From Planctomycetales bacterium (lineage in GTDB: Bacteria > Planctomycetota > Phycisphaerae > SM23-33): a stretch of DNA of 5,737 nt. Every line of letters begins with the position of its first letter. Positions within the stretch are counted from its first letter, which is position 1. Shown here piece after piece: positions 1 through 5,296 of this stretch. The notes below the pieces were generated by a model. That model ran no database searches, was not told where the DNA came from, and saw only the letters and a list, made by a program, of their open reading frames with translations. The translations under genes and the position numbers were made by a program. The stretch is from NCBI GenBank assembly GCA_030642005.1, contig DAOWOP010000172.1, positions 1 to 5,737 of the forward strand, in the 5' to 3' direction.

Positions 1-30
1 CCATCAGAGCAACGTCTGGGGATGAATGAA

Positions 31-501
31 ATGGCATGGAGACCAACACGGTATCTATTGGAAGGCGAACTGGAAAACACCACACCCGGCAAGGTCACGG
101 GATGGATGAAGTTCGCTGGGATGAAGAGCAAGGTGACCTTTGATCTGAAAGGAGATTTCCACCGAGACATCAGAGGAACAAGGATCCGCCTGACCGGCGA
201 CGGCCAGGAGGAAGACGCAGAAGCTGCAAGCTACATGGACAGTTTTGCCCAGCATCAGACGGGCAACGTCGGGGACATCACGGCCGGCCTGCTCTGGCGA
301 TTCAAAGATGGGAAGATGCGAGAGCACATGGTTCCTCGACCGACCAAATGGAAGTCTCTTAAAAAAGAAGCCGCTCAAAAAGGCAAAACTTCTTTGCCCC
401 TTAAGTCTTTATCCCATTGGTTGCCGTACTACTTGATAGTCTTTCCTAACCGTTTCTACGCGTCTGCTGTCCTGCCTTTGGACGATGCTCTCAACCATTG
501 A
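31..501 (+). CDS. Conserved hypothetical protein, C-terminus probably disrupted
   Basis: No function is recognised. The first ~87 residues (MAWRPTRYLLEG ... GDITAGL) look like a genuine soluble, beta-rich protein: many alternating polar/hydrophobic stretches, a charged block GDFHRDIRG (41-49) and an acidic segment (58-64). I have a weak recollection of similar planctomycete hypothetical proteins. From about residue 88 the character changes: a lysine-rich run (105-119), then a hydrophobic Trp/Tyr-rich tail (128-149) that looks like translated non-coding DNA. The tail overlaps an inverted repeat at 358-405. I chose ATG 31 because a GGGGA lies 8 nt upstream; ATG 22, in frame, has that G-run directly against it. 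No signal peptide or membrane segment is convincing. The gene could be a truncated or frameshifted remnant; one alternative frame stops at 360-362, just before the hairpin. The coding call is moderate and the C-terminus is doubtful. Confidence 0.55.
   Translation: MAWRPTRYLLEGELENTTPGKVTGWMKFAGMKSKVTFDLKGDFHRDIRGTRIRLTGDGQEEDAEAASYMDSFAQHQTGNVGDITAGLLWRFKDGKMREHMVPRPTKWKSLKKEAAQKGKTSLPLKSLSHWLPYYLIVFPNRFYASAVLPLDDALNH
358..405 (+). other. Inverted repeat / possible terminator-like hairpin inside the ORF tail
   Basis: CTTAA (358-362) and AAAGAAG (364-370) are complementary to TTAAG (401-405) and CTTCTTT (389-395). This gives a two-part stem with an 18-nt inner loop. It sits within the nominal 3' part of the preceding ORF and may mark the true 3' end of that gene. 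There is no clean T-run directly after it, so a terminator role is only a possibility. Confidence 0.3.
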
Positions 502-540
502 ATGAGCGCTCCTGTATCGAGTCAGTGCCTGATGGGGGGC

Positions 541-584
541 TGTTACGCGCTAAGCGTGCAACCGGTGAAAAAAAACGCGTAACA
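541..584. repeat. Perfect 9-bp inverted repeat
   Basis: TGTTACGCG (541-549) is repeated in inverse orientation as CGCGTAACA (576-584), separated by 26 nt that contain an A8 tract (568-575). It lies in the 272-nt gene-free gap between the hypothetical gene and the DUF1580 gene. A protein-binding site, a recombination-site remnant or an RNA stem are all possible. There is no T-run after it, so it is not an ordinary intrinsic terminator. Confidence 0.55.
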
Positions 585-636
585 ACCATTCAACCGGCAC
601 AAAACGCACCGCTTGGACCTTCCTTGTTTGGACATA

Positions 637-698
637 GCGCCCCTTACGTGGACCTTATGCGCCCCCAAAGCGCCCGTTAAACGCCCCTTGTGCGCACA
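637..698. promoter_or_regulatory. Helically phased GC-box repeats plus palindrome (candidate operator)
   Basis: Four near-identical heptamers (R)CGCCC(C/G) begin at 637, 659, 670 and 681, spaced 22, 11 and 11 nt, so they fall on one face of the helix. Three of the four are followed by TTA or TTG. Immediately after the last box lies a perfect 10-bp palindrome, TGTGCGCACA (689-698). The array ends 75 nt before the DUF1580 start codon. Direct repeats phased by one turn are typical of sites for small winged-helix DNA-binding proteins such as excisionases. The link to the downstream gene is inference. Confidence 0.4.
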
Positions 699-773
699 CA
701 AAGGTCGCAACGGCCTGCGATGATCGCTTGCAGAAGCACCCGCTTGTCGGCGGGGAAGAAGGAGCGAAATCGC

Positions 774-995
774 ATGGGCATCAACATCGAAATCGAAGAC
801 GTCATGAGCCTGACCGAGGCGACGAAAGTCCTGCCGAAGGTCAACGGCAAACGCCCCGCAATATCCACGCTGTGGCGCTGGTGCCGCAGGGGGCTGCGGG
901 GCGTTCATCTTGAGTACGTCCGCGTCGGCCGGAATATCGCCAAAAAGCCTTTCGACGAAGTATTCAAGCCAGCCGGTCATGTCAATCCCTCGTAA
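774..995 (+). CDS. DUF1580-type small excisionase-like DNA-binding protein
   Basis: This is a 73-residue protein whose first ~55 residues match what I know of the planctomycete DUF1580 family: SLTEATKVLPKVNGKRP (12-28), STLWRWCRRGLRGVHLEYV (31-49) and RVGRNI (50-55). The layout (a helix announcing a site choice, then xSTLxRWxxxGxRG, then a short strand) resembles the MerR/AlpA/Xis winged-helix fold, so a small DNA-binding role near mobile elements is likely but inferred. I placed the start at ATG 774 because AAGAAGGAG (756-764) sits 9 nt upstream; a longer in-frame start at 690 lacks such a site and adds residues unlike the family. After residue 55 the usual family pattern (a serine-rich turn, then a helix with paired Phe) is not clear, so the C-terminus may be diverged or replaced. 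No integrase lies beside it. Confidence 0.7.
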   Translation: MGINIEIEDVMSLTEATKVLPKVNGKRPAISTLWRWCRRGLRGVHLEYVRVGRNIAKKPFDEVFKPAGHVNPS

Positions 996-1033
996 GTTGA
1001 ATGCTTCGGATGGGTATTCGTTTATTATTTTTG

Positions 1034-1063
1034 TTGACATTCTACTCGGATGGTCGATATATT
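1034..1063 (+). promoter_or_regulatory. Near-consensus sigma70-type promoter for the helicase transcript
   Basis: A perfect -35 box TTGACA (1034-1039), an 18-bp spacer and TATATT (1058-1063) as -10. An A/T-rich tract upstream (TTTATTATTTTTG, 1020-1032) resembles an UP element. This is the most A/T-rich part of the window. A start near 1070 would give a leader of about 255 nt before the helicase start codon. Confidence 0.65.
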
Positions 1064-1067
1064 AAAA

Positions 1068-1136
1068 CATTCAGCGGTCAGCATTCAGGTCCGGCGTTTG
1101 GACTTTGGCTGATTGCTGAAGGCTGATCGCTGAATG
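1068..1136. repeat. Long imperfect inverted repeat with 7-nt period
   Basis: The left arm reads CATTCAG, CGGTCAG, CATTCAG (1068-1088). The right side reads GGCTGAT, TGCTGAA, GGCTGAT, CGCTGAA (1107-1134). Positions 1068-1088 pair with 1116-1136 at 19 of 21 positions, and GTCC (1089-1092) pairs with GGAC (1100-1103) at the tip. Heptad TCAGC/GCTGA repeats like this occur as dispersed intergenic elements in many bacterial genomes. Here it would form the first stem of the helicase leader. Confidence 0.7.
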
Positions 1137-1146
1137 CTTTGATGCA

Positions 1147-1308
1147 ATTGGGACGCCCGAGGGAAAGTCGGGCACACAATGGGAAGGGATCGGCACGAAC
1201 TAACTCGTGCATCCTGCTTCCCGAGAAGCCCGGCGTGGCATACCCACGAGGAGTCGCATATCCCTGCACCTCCCGCCACGATTGGAGCCGATTGATTATT
1301 GTGGGCTT
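1147..1308 (+). ncRNA. Candidate structured 5' leader RNA upstream of the DEAD-box helicase gene
   Basis: Several stems can be drawn by eye. (1) GCCCGA/TCGGGC (1155-1160 with 1168-1173), extended by ATTG/CAAT (1147-1150 with 1177-1180) across an internal loop. (2) Directly adjacent, GGGAAGGGAT pairs with ATCC and CTTCCC (1181-1190 with 1211-1214 and 1217-1222), enclosing GCACGA/TCGTGC (1193-1198 with 1205-1210). (3) CGTGG/CCACG (1234-1238 with 1244-1248), which competes with CGTGGC/GCCACG (1234-1239 with 1275-1280). (4) A closing pairing AAGCCC/GGGCTT (1226-1231 with 1303-1308), ending 6 nt before the ribosome binding site. No known RNA family is recognised. Stems and competition are seen; a regulatory role is inferred. 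Confidence 0.4.
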
Positions 1309-1314
1309 TAAGAG

Positions 1315-1320
1315 AAGGTG
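1315..1320 (+). promoter_or_regulatory. Ribosome binding site deciding a TTG start
   Basis: AAGGTG is close to the Shine-Dalgarno consensus and lies 5 nt before TTG 1326, giving the N-terminus MSNQNENQKD. It lies 6 nt downstream of the GGGCTT strand of a possible leader-closing stem, so folding could influence access to it. Confidence 0.5.
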
Positions 1321-1325
1321 TTATT

Positions 1326-2564
1326 TTGTCTAATCAGAATGAGAATCAGAAAGATGTAAAGTTTGCAGATTTCCCCCTGTCGGAAACCATTCATCAGAGT
1401 CTCGACCAAGCCGGCTTCGAGCGGCCTATGCCCATCCAGGCAGCCTGCATTCCGCCCGCGCTCGAAGGCAAAGACGTTATCGGTCTGGCGCAGACGGGCA
1501 CGGGCAAGACGGCTGCATTCGCCATCCCGATTATCCAGCGTCTGGCCAATAAGATGGAGTTAGGCGCACTGGTGCTCGCCCCTACGCGCGAACTGGCTGC
1601 CCAGATCACCGCAGTGTTCAACGAACTGGGCAAGTCCAGCGGCCTGCGAGTCGCGACCATCGTCGGCGGCGTGCCGATGGATCAGGACTACGGAGCCTTG
1701 CGGTCGTGGCCTAACGTTCTGGTCGCTACGCCGGGAAGGCTGAACGATCACATTGAAAACGGAAGGGTTCTGCTCGATGAGATTGAGATTCTGGTGGTGG
1801 ACGAGGCCGACCGGATGCACGACATGGGCTTCATTCCGCAAATCCGCCGGATCATTGCGGTTCTGCCTCGCAAGCGGCAGACAATGATGTTCACCGCTAC
1901 GATGGCCGACGACGTGGAGCGGATTGCCCGAAAGAACATGCGCGACCCCGTTCGCATCCAGATCGGGATATGTGCACCGGCCCATCGCGCAAAACAGGAG
2001 ATTTTCGAACTGTCCGAGGACGCCAAACGCCCCTTGCTGCTGAAACTGCTGCGCAAGAGCACCGGACGTGTGCTGGTGTTCGTCCGAACCAAGCGGGGCG
2101 TCGATAGCCTGACCCGCATAGTCAACGCTCGCAGGTTAAAGGCTGCGAAGATTCACGGCGATCTCGAGCAGGACCATCGCGACAGGTCCCTGGCGGACTT
2201 CCGTAGCGGGCATTGCCCTATCCTCATTGCCACGGACATCGCCGCCCGCGGACTGGACGTAAGCGGCATTGAGCATGTGATTAACTACGACTTCCCGCAC
2301 AACGCCGAAGATTACGTGCACCGCATCGGCCGGACGGCCCGCGTGGAAGCCAGCGGCCTGGCGACGAGTTTCGCTACACTGGCGGATCGTCGGTTCGTCA
2401 ATGAGGTGCGAAAACTCATCGGCGACAAGTTGCCTAAGCCGACGCGTCTGGAAGGTTACGCTACACCAAGCGCCAAGGCCATGTCGGAGAAAAAGACCAG
2501 AGGCCGATATGTTCCCAATCGTCGCTCGCGGCGGCGCGCCGGCACGGCGAATAAGAGCGCATAA
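1326..2564 (+). CDS. DEAD-box ATP-dependent RNA helicase, RhlE-like
   Basis: The protein unwinds RNA duplexes with ATP and probably acts in ribosome assembly or RNA decay in the cytoplasm. All core motifs are present in 412 residues: Q motif (F31, PMPIQ 34-38), I AQTGTGKT (55-62), Ia PTRELAAQ (86-93), Ib TPGR (135-138), II DEAD (159-162), III as TAT (190-192) rather than the usual SAT, IV VLVFVRT (249-255), V TDIAARGLDV (303-312) and VI HRIGRTAR (332-339). The tail after ~385 is short and basic (TRGRYVPNRRSRRR), as in RhlE-type proteins, and lacks the RNA-binding domains of DeaD/CsdA. I chose TTG 1326 because AAGGTG (1315-1320) lies 5 nt upstream; TTG 1299 is in frame but has no such site. 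A strong promoter and a long folded leader precede it. Function is secure at family level; the exact subfamily is not. Confidence 0.95.
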   Translation: MSNQNENQKDVKFADFPLSETIHQSLDQAGFERPMPIQAACIPPALEGKDVIGLAQTGTGKTAAFAIPIIQRLANKMELGALVLAPTRELAAQITAVFNELGKSSGLRVATIVGGVPMDQDYGALRSWPNVLVATPGRLNDHIENGRVLLDEIEILVVDEADRMHDMGFIPQIRRIIAVLPRKRQTMMFTATMADDVERIARKNMRDPVRIQIGICAPAHRAKQEIFELSEDAKRPLLLKLLRKSTGRVLVFVRTKRGVDSLTRIVNARRLKAAKIHGDLEQDHRDRSLADFRSGHCPILIATDIAARGLDVSGIEHVINYDFPHNAEDYVHRIGRTARVEASGLATSFATLADRRFVNEVRKLIGDKLPKPTRLEGYATPSAKAMSEKKTRGRYVPNRRSRRRAGTANKSA

Positions 2565-2577
2565 TAAAAAGAAATTC

Positions 2578-2670
2578 ACCGCAGAGAACGCAGAGATCGC
2601 AGAGAGTTTAAAAAAACAGAAAAGATTCTTCTGTTGTTTCTTCTAATATCTCTGCGTCCTCTGTGTTCTC
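2578..2670. repeat. Intergenic hairpin repeat with 9-nt period (GCAGAGAAC type)
   Basis: The left arm is three tandem 9-nt units GCAGAGAAC, GCAGAGATC, GCAGAGAG (2581-2606). The right arm (2648-2670) is its inverse complement, with 19 of 23 positions matching 2584-2606. Between them a second stem forms: AACAGAA (2615-2621) with TTCTGTT (2629-2635), flanked by A-runs and T-runs. The CGCAGAGA-type hairpin is a known class of dispersed repeat in environmental bacteria. It begins 13 nt after the helicase stop codon, so it may also act as a 3' end structure or bidirectional terminator. Confidence 0.75.
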
Positions 2671-2673
2671 CCC

Positions 2674-2705
2674 TTGGGACGGCGAACAGCCGCCTGTGGT
2701 AAATT
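2674..2705 (+). promoter_or_regulatory. Weak candidate promoter for rlmKL
   Basis: TTGGGA (2674-2679) and an extended -10, TG-G-TAAATT (2697-2705), are separated by 20 nt, longer than ideal. The extended -10 alone might be enough. Transcription would begin close to the ATG at 2724 and leave a very short leader, in keeping with the lack of a clear ribosome binding site. Confidence 0.25.
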
Positions 2706-2723
2706 CTTCTTCCAGTGAGTGGT

Positions 2724-4892
2724 ATGGACGAGTTTCAGCTCATTGCAACAACAGCATCCGGTCTTGAGGCGTGCGTCAAGCGGGAACTTTGGGAACTGGG
2801 TTTTTCCGACGCGAGGGTCTGTTCGCCCGGGCGCATCCTGTTCCGGGCCGGGCCTGAGGGATTGGTTCGGGCGAACCTTTGGCTGCGAACGGCCGACCGG
2901 GTTTTGCTTCTCGTCGCTTCATTCGAGGCACGCGACTTCGGCGAACTGTTCGACCGTACCCATGCACTGCCATGGCAGCAGTGGATTCCGGCAGATGGTA
3001 AGTTCCCTGTTTGTGGACGGAGTTACAAGAGCCAACTCTCATCTGTCCCTGCCTGTCAGAAGATCGTCAAGAAAGCGATCGTTGAAAAGTTACGGGCCGC
3101 TCACAGGGTGAACGAATTGCCCGAAACGGGCGCGACCTGCACTGTCGAGATCGCAATACGCGAAGATGTAGCACAACTTACAATCGACACGACCGGTGCG
3201 GGTTTGAACAAGCGCGGATATCGCGCGGCGGCTGGGCCTGCTCCACTTAAGGAGACCCTCGCAGCGGCTATGGTGCAAATGAGTTTCTGGAAGCCCGACC
3301 GCCAACTGATCGACCCATTCTGCGGGAGCGGAACGATTCCGATTGAGGCCGCTCTGATTGGCCGGAATATCGCGCCCGGGCTGAACCGTCGCTTCGTCGC
3401 CGAAGAGTTCGAATCGATTCCATCCGGGCATTGGAAAACGCTGCGCGAAAACGCACGCGACTTGATCAAACCGGCTCTGCCTTTGCGGATCATAGGAACT
3501 GATATCGAGCCGAAAGCGATCAGCCTTTCGGCATATCACGCCCAACTCGCGGGCGTCGCCGACGATATTCACTTTCAGCAAAAGGCGTTCGACAAGTTGA
3601 CCTCAAATCGAGAGTATGGCTGCGTGATCTGCAACCCGCCGTATGGCCGGCGGTTCGAGAAAACTCCGGTTATCATGGCGCTTTACCAGACGATGCCAGA
3701 GGTGTTCCGGTCGCTGAAAACCTGGTCTTTCTACATAATCACCAGCCTGAATCTGGAGCAGATTTTAGGCCAGTCCGCCCACCGGCGCAGGAAGTTGTAC
3801 AACGGCAGAATCGAGTGTACATACTACCAATTCTACGGTCCGAAGCCTCCGAAGAGACACTCGGACGGGCGGCATTTACCGCAACAGCCCGAACATCCCG
3901 AAGAAGCCGAAGCAAGCGTGGATTCGGCCTTTGGCGGCTTGGCCGGCAACGCTTCGAACCAGGCGGAGATATTTGCCAATCGCTTACGAAAGATTTCCAG
4001 ACATCTGCGCCGCTGGCCGGGCAGGGGGATTACCTGCTATCGCATCTATGACCGGGACATCCCTGAGATTCCCCTCGCGGTGGATATTTATGAAGGCCGC
4101 CTGCACATGGCCGAATATGATCGACCTCACGACCGCACACCCGCCGAGCATGCCGATTGGCTGGATATGCTCGTCAAGACCGCCGGCGAGACGCTCGGCA
4201 TTCGGCGGGAGGACATTTATCTCAAGCGTCGCCGACGGCAGAGGGGTATCGCGCAGTACAACAAGGTTTCCGAGACCGGCAGCGTTTTTACGGTTCACGA
4301 GGGCGGGTTGGAGTTCGAGGTAAATCTTTCCGACTACCTCGATACGGGGTTGTTTCTCGATCACCGGATTACCCGCGAGATGGTTCGGGCCGAATCGGCC
4401 GACAAGCGGATGCTGAACCTGTTCGCCTATACCGGAGCGTTTTCGGTGTATGCAGCCGACGGCGGAGCGACATCGACAACGACAGTGGACCTTTCGAAGA
4501 CGTATCTCGACTGGGCTAAACGGAACATGTCGGCCAACGGGTTTGAAGGGCCTCAGCACCGGTTCGTTCGGACCGATGCGATGGAGTTTCTGCGCAGGCA
4601 TCCACAAGGTGAGCAATACGACATCGCGGTGATCGACCCGCCGACGTTTTCTAACAGTAAGCAAATTCAGGACGTCTTCGATGTGCAACGCCACTACAGC
4701 GATCTGCTTATCGCTACGGCGCGGCTGATGCCTGAACGCGGCGTGATTTACTTCTCCACAAACTTCCGCCAGTTCAAGTTTGACCCTGATACGCTTACCG
4801 GCCTTGAGGTTCGGGAAATTTCCCGCCGGACCGTTCCAGACGATTTTCGCAATAAACGCATTCATCGCTGCTGGCGGATGACTGTGCGGTGA
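2724..4892 (+). CDS. rlmL: Bifunctional 23S rRNA methyltransferase RlmK/RlmL
   Basis: By family, the N-terminal half (RlmL) makes N2-methylguanine at 23S position 2445 and the C-terminal half (RlmK) makes N7-methylguanine at 2069 (E. coli numbering), using S-adenosylmethionine. Seen here in 722 residues (E. coli has about 702): an N-terminal RlmL start (LIATTASGLEACVKREL, 6-22), a THUMP region (~45-155), RlmL motif I DPFCGSGTIPIEAA (197-210) and catalytic NPPYGRR (304-310). A Pro/Glu-rich linker follows (~372-412). The RlmK half shows QRGIAQYNK (506-514), NLSDYLDTGLFLDHR (534-548), motif I LNLFAYTGAFS (564-574), TTTVDLSKTYLDWAKRNM (585-602) and DPPTFSNSK (638-646). Both active sites look intact. 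ATG 2724 is preferred because it matches the family's start; GTG 2715 adds three residues. Neither has a strong ribosome binding site. It follows the helicase gene after a hairpin repeat and converges with the next gene. Confidence 0.95.
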   Translation: MDEFQLIATTASGLEACVKRELWELGFSDARVCSPGRILFRAGPEGLVRANLWLRTADRVLLLVASFEARDFGELFDRTHALPWQQWIPADGKFPVCGRSYKSQLSSVPACQKIVKKAIVEKLRAAHRVNELPETGATCTVEIAIREDVAQLTIDTTGAGLNKRGYRAAAGPAPLKETLAAAMVQMSFWKPDRQLIDPFCGSGTIPIEAALIGRNIAPGLNRRFVAEEFESIPSGHWKTLRENARDLIKPALPLRIIGTDIEPKAISLSAYHAQLAGVADDIHFQQKAFDKLTSNREYGCVICNPPYGRRFEKTPVIMALYQTMPEVFRSLKTWSFYIITSLNLEQILGQSAHRRRKLYNGRIECTYYQFYGPKPPKRHSDGRHLPQQPEHPEEAEASVDSAFGGLAGNASNQAEIFANRLRKISRHLRRWPGRGITCYRIYDRDIPEIPLAVDIYEGRLHMAEYDRPHDRTPAEHADWLDMLVKTAGETLGIRREDIYLKRRRRQRGIAQYNKVSETGSVFTVHEGGLEFEVNLSDYLDTGLFLDHRITREMVRAESADKRMLNLFAYTGAFSVYAADGGATSTTTVDLSKTYLDWAKRNMSANGFEGPQHRFVRTDAMEFLRRHPQGEQYDIAVIDPPTFSNSKQIQDVFDVQRHYSDLLIATARLMPERGVIYFSTNFRQFKFDPDTLTGLEVREISRRTVPDDFRNKRIHRCWRMTVR

Positions 4893-4923
4893 GCGGGCTT
4901 TGCCTGGTTTGTAAGGATGCAGC
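4893..4923. other. Short gap between convergent genes
   Basis: The 31 nt between the rlmKL stop and the convergent hypothetical stop contain no strong hairpin with a T-run on either strand. No bidirectional terminator is seen. Confidence 0.6.
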
Positions 4924-5205
4924 CTATTCGGAGGGTCCGTTGTCCCTGCGCGCCTTTTCGATCAGTTCCACAAGCGATGTCATCTTGTCCTTGCGGGGGG
5001 CGAGAATGCTGTCGATTTCGTCGTCGTTAAAGTGTTCACGGATGAAGCCTTCGATATCGACAACTTGCCGCCAGCAGTCAAATATCCTGCGGCAGGGAAG
5101 ATTGGTCCCGGGCGCCCGACAGTAGGCAAACGACACCTCGTGGCCCAGCATGGGGCAGTAGCGTTTCTTCGAGTCGTATTTTCCGATTGGCCGGCCCATG
5201 TTCAC
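4924..5205 (-). CDS. Conserved four-cysteine hypothetical protein
   Basis: A 93-residue protein of no recognised function. Four cysteines lie at 17, 29, 38 and 44 in the pattern RYCPMLGHEVSFAYCR ... LPCRRIFDCW, which could bind zinc or an iron-sulfur cluster; that is inference. The C-terminal half (51-93) is predicted helical and charged (IEGFIREHFNDDEIDSILAP, then a Lys/Glu helix). I recall similar short hypothetical proteins in anaerobic bacteria but cannot name a family. The start is GTG 5205 or ATG 5199 in frame; neither has a strong ribosome binding site. The gene lies 91 nt downstream of the trpB2-like gene on the same strand and may share its transcript. Its stop is 31 nt from the stop of rlmKL, with which it converges. 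Confidence 0.75.
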   Translation of the reverse strand: MNMGRPIGKYDSKKRYCPMLGHEVSFAYCRAPGTNLPCRRIFDCWRQVVDIEGFIREHFNDDEIDSILAPRKDKMTSLVELIEKARRDNGPSE

Positions 5206-5296
5206 TCATCAAGCACGAAGCGAGATTCAGCCTGGAGGGCGCTCTCGTGGCGCTATCTATGAAGTTTGTACCGGAAGATGCCTGGCTTATGCAGGC
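5206..5296 (-). other. Spacer downstream of trpB2 with weak stems
   Basis: The gap holds GCCTG/CAGGC (about 5282-5298) and GCGC/GCGC near 5239-5253 as possible small stems, without a following T-run. They are too weak to call a terminator, so read-through into the four-cysteine gene is plausible. Confidence 0.35.

Noticed and set aside
628..660. Possible promoter TTGGAC ... TTATGC for the DUF1580 gene
   Set aside because: The spacer is 21 bp and the -10 is poor. The region is better described by the phased repeats.
498..680. 60-codon plus-strand open frame after the first gene
   Set aside because: It crosses the inverted repeat and the GC boxes, has no ribosome binding site and no protein-like features.
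543..1040. 165-codon open frame on the minus strand opposite the DUF1580 gene
   Set aside because: It runs antisense through the repeats and the well-supported DUF1580 gene, has compositionally odd Ala/Pro/His-rich sequence and matches no family.
1157..1215. Resemblance of GAGGGAAAGTCGGGC to the conserved GAGGAAAGUCCGGGC of RNase P RNA
   Set aside because: The other conserved RNase P segments (such as ACAGAGA and AAACCG) are absent, the key UCC is changed, and the region is too short for the full RNA.
2681..2705. GGCG/CGCC stem (2681-2694) followed by a T-rich stretch as an intrinsic terminator
   Set aside because: The stem is only 4 bp and the T-rich part is interrupted and displaced; it is too weak to call.
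3984..4865. 293-codon open frame on the minus strand inside rlmKL
   Set aside because: It lies entirely opposite the conserved RlmK domain, shows no recognisable motif, and is a typical shadow in GC-rich coding DNA.
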